Source: HyVt-560 sp964577195 (GTDB lineage: Bacteria > Pseudomonadota > Gammaproteobacteria > UWMA-0217). From it: DNA of 10,280 nucleotides. The stretch lies in contig CAZNYF010000104.1 in the NCBI GenBank assembly GCA_964577195.1, positions 1 to 10,280 of the forward strand, written 5' to 3'. This document shows positions 6,005-10,280 of this stretch, one piece after another. Under the pieces are notes generated by a model. That model saw only the letters and a program-made list of their open reading frames with translations. It searched no databases and was not told the origin of the DNA. Every line of letters starts with the position of its first letter. Positions within the stretch are counted from its first letter, which is position 1. The position numbers were made by a program, and so were the translations under genes.

Positions 6005-9000
6005 ATGAAACAAACAAAAGTTGATGTCATCATCCCCGCTTATAACTATGGGCATTTTCTTGATGAATGTCTGGAATCGGTGACATCCCAGGTATTTGAA
6101 GATTTTCAGGTAACGTTAATTGATAACGCCTCTAATGATGATACTCAGCAACGTGCAGAAGTCTGGGCACAAAAAGACAGCCGAATTCATTATGTGCGTA
6201 ATGAAAAGAACCTGGGCTTTCACGGGAGTGTTGAAAAAGCCTTAGCGATGACCAATGCCGACTTGGTTGTCATTTTGCCGGTAGACGATGCATGGGGGCC
6301 ATTGTTTTTGCAATCAACAGTGACAGCTTTGATGGAAAATCCTGAAGCAGTCATGGCTTACACTGACTGGAAAATTGTCACCGATGATCTTGATGCAAAT
6401 TATCAGCGTGTGCATATTCCGCATACTCAATCAGGTCTGGTGAATGATAGAGATTTGTTGGTCATGCACAATTGGGTTCCGCTTTCCTTTGGCGTCTTTC
6501 GCCGCAAAGAGTTTGAGCAAGCCGGGGCGATTAATCCATTGTTAAGCAGTCTGGGAGACTATGAGCTATGGCTAAGAATGGCCGCAATCGGGCCATTTTA
6601 TTATTGCCACGATGTACAGGGATTCTTGCGTGAGCATGATAAAAACTGGTCCAAAGAGCTAGGTGAAAAAGGCCAGACATCGTTCGAATATATTTATGTT
6701 GGTGATAGCATTTTTGCTGGCCGAGATCGCTGGCCGCTACATACTCGCTACCTCGCCAAGGCACGCCAGATTCAATATCTGAGTGGCGAGAAGCTCACCA
6801 AGGTTGCAAGCAGAATGTGCGACTCCTCTGATCCCATATTTTCTTTTGAGCTTCATGAATGCAAAGCAGAGTTTTTATGTGCTGCGGCAGAGGCGGCATT
6901 AAGAAACACAGAAATAGGACTTAAGGGTTCAGTTGGTCGCTATGGGAGTTTTTCAGAATCCATCAAGTTGCTGGATACAGTATTAAAAAGTGATCCTGAG
7001 TTTTCTTTGGCAAAGGAACTCAGGGATGAGTTTAAGTCAGCAGAGCTGAATACCATTTATAAAACCTGGATTGGTTTACACAGTTTGCAGGAGATTGATG
7101 GGGAAATATTTGCTGAGCGTATGATGACGAGTTGGAAGGCGCAACCCGTTTTTCACTGTGTACTATTTTTAATGTCTGGTGAAGATACTTTGCTGGCTGA
7201 CACACTTGATAGCATTGCGGGCCAAATGTATCAGCAATGGAAAATTACGGTAATTGCTGAAAAGCCAGCGCCAGATACGCTTTGGGATGAGATGGATCAG
7301 CTTCAATGGGTAGAGTTCAAGGATGATCAAAATCCTTACGAATTACTCAATCAACTGGTTGAATCAAACAGTGCCGACTGGGTTTCATTTATTGAACCAG
7401 GTGCGCAGTTTGAGCCGCAGGCATTTTTGAATTTTGGGGATTATATTAATCTTCATGATGAATGGGATTTAATTTATTCAGATGAAGATATCATTGATGA
7501 AAGAGGAGAGCGGTTAGAGCCAAAATTTAAACCCGATTTTAACCTCGATTTATTGCGTTCTTCTCACTATATAGGGAATGCCTGTTTTATCAAAAAATCT
7601 GCGTTAAAGAAAGTAGAGGGGTTTTCTGCTTATCCACAAGCTGAAGTTCAAGATGTTGTATTTAAAATAGTTGAACAATTTGGTGAATCTCATATTGGTC
7701 ATATATCAGAAGCACTTTATCATGCTCCTGCCAGTAGCCAACGTGTGTTGGATGAAGAAATCTTAAAGCAGGTGGTGCAGCATCATCTTGACCGCTCCGC
7801 TATTGTCGCAGTCGCGACATCGGGGTACTTACCAAACACAGTCAGGGTGAATTATCTTTATGAGGAAGAGCCTCTGGTTTCGATTGTGATTCCGAATAAA
7901 GATAAATACGAGTTTTTGGAACGCTGCTTATCGTCACTATTTGATAAAACAGATTATGCTGGATTCGAAGTCATTGTTGTTGATAACAATAGTTCGGATA
8001 CTGATGTCTTGTCGCTGTATGAAACTTATCAGAGTGATACTGATAAAAATATTAAGGTGGTTGAATATTCGCAGCCATTTAATTTCTCTGCAATGTGCAA
8101 CCTTGGTATGCAGGAGAGCCAATCCGAGTATGTTGTTTTTCTGAATAATGATACCGAGATCGTTCAGGCGGCTTGGTTAAAACGTTTGATGATTCACGCT
8201 CAAAGAGAGGATGTTGGTGCTGTTGGTCCACGCCTGGTTTATCCAGAAACGGGCGTATTGCAACACGCAGGAACAGTGTTGGGTATGGGGGGTATTGCGG
8301 GGCATCCTTATGCCAAGCATTTCACGCTAACTGAATCTGATGTGATGGGACGCACCCAATGTGATCAAAACTATTCTGCTTTGACTGGTTCATGCATGTT
8401 AGTTAAACGCAGTGTATTTGATGCGGCAGGTGGTATGGATGAAAATGAGTTTCCGGTATTTTACGGGGATGTGGATCTCTGTTTGAAAATGCAGAGCAAG
8501 GGAAAACGCATGGTATGGACGCCTTATTCCACTGTGGTTCATTTTGAGGGCGCATCGCAGAAAAATAGTAGCTATCAATCATTGGCTAAAGACGAAGCAT
8601 TACTTAAATCTGCATTTGAAGGCATGGTTAAAAAGTGGTTGCCTCAGTTGGTTTCTGATCCTGCATTTAATATCAATTTGAGCTTGGCGACAGCCGATGT
8701 ACAGCCCGATATTTATTTACCGAGAAATTGGGATGTGAATTTCTATGATCGGGTGAGAGTGTTGGGATTACCTTTAGCCGGTGGAAGCGGAGATTATCGG
8801 GTAATACAGCCGTTTGAAGCGCTAAGTTTTGCGGGTTTACAGCAATGTGAACATTATCGGTATGGAGGAGAAGGAAGGAAAAAAATCCATATGATTGAAA
8901 TTGCCCGGATGCAACCAGACACGATTGTTTTTCAGGCAGCGATTGATAATATGCAAAAGGATTTAGCCAAAGATCTGGATACCAATTTACCGGGCATATT

Positions 9001-9790
9001 CAAGATCTGTTCAATGGATGATTTGCTCACCGAAGTTCCAGAAAAAAGTTCTGTTTACAAATCCCAGAAACGTCACTTTAGAGATGTTCGGTCTCGAATG
9101 CGTGAGGTGCTGTCTTACTGTGATCGTTTGGTGGTGAGCACTCAGCCACTGGCGGATGCTTATGCAGATATGATAAATGATATTAAAGTTGTGCCGAACC
9201 GTCTGCCAAGAGAATTGTGGACACATCTTAAGTCGCATCGCGGAACCAGTGATAAACCGCGAGTTGGGTGGGTGGGTGCCGGGCAACATTATGGTGATCT
9301 TGAAATCATCTTTGATGTGATTAAGCAAACAGCCAAAGAAGTCGATTGGGTCTTTATGGGAATGTGCCCGGATGAGATCAAGCCTTTTGTGAAGGAATTT
9401 CACGATTTCGTTTCAATTGATATTTATCCTGAAAGCATGGCGAAATTAAACCTGGATCTTGCCGTTGCACCTCTGGAAATTCATAACTTTAATCAAGCCA
9501 AAAGTAACTTACGGTTGCTTGAATATGGCGTGATGGGTTGGCCCGTGGTTTGTACGGACATTTATCCTTATCAAACCAACAACGCGCCGGTTACGCGGGT
9601 TCTCAACAACACCGAATCCTGGTTAGAAGCGATTCACAGTCATCTTAATGATCCTGATGCGAGTACTGTTGCAGGCAAGCAGTTAAGGAAATGGGTATTG
9701 CAGAATTACATTCTGGAAGATCATCTCGATGATTGGCAGGAAAGCTTTTCACGTGAAGGGTTGATTCAACCATTGGCTAAAGTTAGCTAG
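6005..9790 (+). CDS. Large multi-module glycosyltransferase: three GT-A (GT2-type) modules plus a GT-B module
   Basis: This 1261-residue protein is cytoplasmic in appearance, with no clear membrane helix. Module 1 (about 5-225) starts VDVIIPAYNYGHFLDECLES, has IDNASNDDT (39-47), acidic LPVDD (91-95) and GDYELWLR (184-191). A linker of about 150 residues with no recognised domain follows. Module 2 (about 380-600) keeps YSDEDIID (491-498) and KFKPDFNLDLL (507-517), as in tandem GT2 proteins, but has FIEPGA (462-467) where relatives carry an LDHDD-type metal motif, so it is probably degenerate. Module 3 (about 621-850) is a full GT2 domain with VSIVIPNKD, NNDTE (714-718), GDVDLCLKM (821-829) and VVHFEG. 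Module 4 (about 913-1255) is GT-B-like, with RVGWVGAG (1086-1093) and KSNLRLLEYGVMGWPVV (1166-1182). It could add two or three sugars of a surface glycan in turn. GGAGG at 5993-5997, seven bases upstream, fixes the ATG. Confidence 0.9.
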   Translation: MKQTKVDVIIPAYNYGHFLDECLESVTSQVFEDFQVTLIDNASNDDTQQRAEVWAQKDSRIHYVRNEKNLGFHGSVEKALAMTNADLVVILPVDDAWGPLFLQSTVTALMENPEAVMAYTDWKIVTDDLDANYQRVHIPHTQSGLVNDRDLLVMHNWVPLSFGVFRRKEFEQAGAINPLLSSLGDYELWLRMAAIGPFYYCHDVQGFLREHDKNWSKELGEKGQTSFEYIYVGDSIFAGRDRWPLHTRYLAKARQIQYLSGEKLTKVASRMCDSSDPIFSFELHECKAEFLCAAAEAALRNTEIGLKGSVGRYGSFSESIKLLDTVLKSDPEFSLAKELRDEFKSAELNTIYKTWIGLHSLQEIDGEIFAERMMTSWKAQPVFHCVLFLMSGEDTLLADTLDSIAGQMYQQWKITVIAEKPAPDTLWDEMDQLQWVEFKDDQNPYELLNQLVESNSADWVSFIEPGAQFEPQAFLNFGDYINLHDEWDLIYSDEDIIDERGERLEPKFKPDFNLDLLRSSHYIGNACFIKKSALKKVEGFSAYPQAEVQDVVFKIVEQFGESHIGHISEALYHAPASSQRVLDEEILKQVVQHHLDRSAIVAVATSGYLPNTVRVNYLYEEEPLVSIVIPNKDKYEFLERCLSSLFDKTDYAGFEVIVVDNNSSDTDVLSLYETYQSDTDKNIKVVEYSQPFNFSAMCNLGMQESQSEYVVFLNNDTEIVQAAWLKRLMIHAQREDVGAVGPRLVYPETGVLQHAGTVLGMGGIAGHPYAKHFTLTESDVMGRTQCDQNYSALTGSCMLVKRSVFDAAGGMDENEFPVFYGDVDLCLKMQSKGKRMVWTPYSTVVHFEGASQKNSSYQSLAKDEALLKSAFEGMVKKWLPQLVSDPAFNINLSLATADVQPDIYLPRNWDVNFYDRVRVLGLPLAGGSGDYRVIQPFEALSFAGLQQCEHYRYGGEGRKKIHMIEIARMQPDTIVFQAAIDNMQKDLAKDLDTNLPGIFKICSMDDLLTEVPEKSSVYKSQKRHFRDVRSRMREVLSYCDRLVVSTQPLADAYADMINDIKVVPNRLPRELWTHLKSHRGTSDKPRVGWVGAGQHYGDLEIIFDVIKQTAKEVDWVFMGMCPDEIKPFVKEFHDFVSIDIYPESMAKLNLDLAVAPLEIHNFNQAKSNLRLLEYGVMGWPVVCTDIYPYQTNNAPVTRVLNNTESWLEAIHSHLNDPDASTVAGKQLRKWVLQNYILEDHLDDWQESFSREGLIQPLAKVS

Positions 9791-9811
9791 ACTTCTGCTC
9801 TGATGGTTGAA
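9765..9811 (+). promoter_or_regulatory. Potential stem occluding the GNAT start codon
   Basis: TTCAACCATTGG (9765-9776), inside the last codons of the glycosyltransferase gene, can pair with CTGATGGTTGAA (9800-9811). The pairing has nine contiguous Watson-Crick pairs, two G-U pairs and one G-C pair around a 23-base loop that holds the upstream stop codon. The ATG at 9803-9805 lies in the stem, and no Shine-Dalgarno sequence is visible before it. A ribosome finishing the upstream gene would melt the stem, which would couple the two genes. There is no T-tract, so it is not an intrinsic terminator. A 9-bp repeat of this kind is expected by chance about once or twice per 10 kb, so confidence is low. 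Confidence 0.35.
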
Positions 9812-10276
9812 CTTCTACCAATCACCGATACCGGGTATCAGCAATTACGCGAAAATTATATTGCTGTTGCAGCGGATGGTATGAGTGGAAATTCAACTGT
9901 GAGTCAGGCTGAATTTCTCGAGTTTATTAAGCAGCAGCTGACAGCGGTGCTTGAGCAGGCCAAAGGAGATGATAACGCTTTCTTCCGCAGCATTGTTCTG
10001 AACGGTACAGAGACTACAGTTGGTAGTCTTTGGTATCGTTTGCATCCTGACAGCCATTTTTCTGATATGGCTATGATCGGATGGCTTGGTATTGATTCAC
10101 AGTATCGAGGTCGTGGATTGGCCAAAGCGACGATTAAGTTGCTGTCGGAGCAGCTCAAACCCCAAGGTATCAAGACACTGACGTTGGAGGTTTTTAATAG
10201 CAATACCTCCGCTCATCGTCTTTATCAGTCTGTTGGTTTTAAACCCGATAGAACGGTCATGGGGTTGTCTATCTAG
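9803..10276 (+). CDS. GNAT family N-acetyltransferase
   Basis: This 157-residue GNAT protein transfers an acetyl group from acetyl-CoA to an amine, or occasionally another acceptor. The acetyl-CoA pyrophosphate loop is QYRGRGLA at residues 100-107, following the strand IGWLGID (92-98). The downstream beta-strand/helix motif runs from LEVFNSNTSAHRLYQSVGF (128-146), typical of the C-terminal half of these enzymes. The 50-residue helical N-terminal part before the core beta-strands gives no substrate clue. It starts 12 bases after the glycosyltransferase stop. ATG 9803 is the only reasonable start, since an in-frame stop lies at 9788-9790, but no ribosome site is visible, consistent with coupling to the upstream gene. 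It might acetylate an aminosugar of the same glycan or be an unrelated gene. It resembles general GNAT proteins more than the left-handed beta-helix sugar acetyltransferases. The stop TAG leaves four bases to the window end. Confidence 0.85.
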   Translation: MVELLPITDTGYQQLRENYIAVAADGMSGNSTVSQAEFLEFIKQQLTAVLEQAKGDDNAFFRSIVLNGTETTVGSLWYRLHPDSHFSDMAMIGWLGIDSQYRGRGLAKATIKLLSEQLKPQGIKTLTLEVFNSNTSAHRLYQSVGFKPDRTVMGLSI

Positions 10277-10280
10277 CAGC

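Noticed and set aside
9011..9403. 130-codon open frame on the minus strand inside the glycosyltransferase gene
   Set aside because: It lies fully antisense to the conserved GT-B module, with no recognisable protein motif and no sign of its own ribosome site.
9759..9771. GGTTGATTCAACC palindrome as an intrinsic terminator
   Set aside because: The one-base centre cannot form a hairpin loop without opening pairs, there is no following T-tract, and it lies inside conserved-length coding sequence.

Overview
This window looks like a piece of a bacterial surface-polysaccharide or glycan gene cluster, most likely from a gammaproteobacterium of moderate GC. That assignment is an inference from gene style and protein families; no marker gene is present. 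All nine genes lie on the plus strand and almost every base is coding. There are no RNA genes, mobile elements, CRISPR arrays or intergenic stretches over 300 bases, and the longest gap is 41 bases (5964-6004).

Bases 1-5963 form a tightly packed run of seven genes. In order they are the C-terminal end of a glucose-1-phosphate cytidylyltransferase (RfbF), CDP-glucose 4,6-dehydratase (RfbG), a TylC3/KijD1-like sugar C-methyltransferase, an RmlC-like sugar epimerase, an extended-SDR reductase, a second zinc-type SAM methyltransferase, and a CmcI-family O-methyltransferase. Five of the six junctions are ATGA stop/start overlaps and the sixth is a 10-base overlap, so the run is probably one translationally coupled transcript.

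Read as chemistry, the genes suggest glucose-1-P to CDP-glucose, then CDP-4-keto-6-deoxyglucose, 3-C-methylation, C5 epimerisation, C4 reduction and O-methylation. The expected product is a CDP-activated, branched, O-methylated 6-deoxyhexose. CDP-vinelose (6-deoxy-3-C-methyl-2-O-methyl-L-talose), known from Azotobacter vinelandii, has exactly these features and is the best specific hypothesis. No RfbH-type 3-dehydrase, which would mark the usual 3,6-dideoxyhexose route, is visible.

Bases 6005-9790 encode a 1261-residue glycosyltransferase with three GT-A (family 2-like) modules, the middle one apparently degenerate, followed by a GT-B module. It is the obvious candidate to place this sugar, or its neighbours in the glycan, onto an acceptor. 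It has its own strong ribosome binding site inside a small hairpin. A GNAT acetyltransferase (9803-10276) follows 12 bases later; its start codon falls in a potential stem formed with the end of the glycosyltransferase gene.
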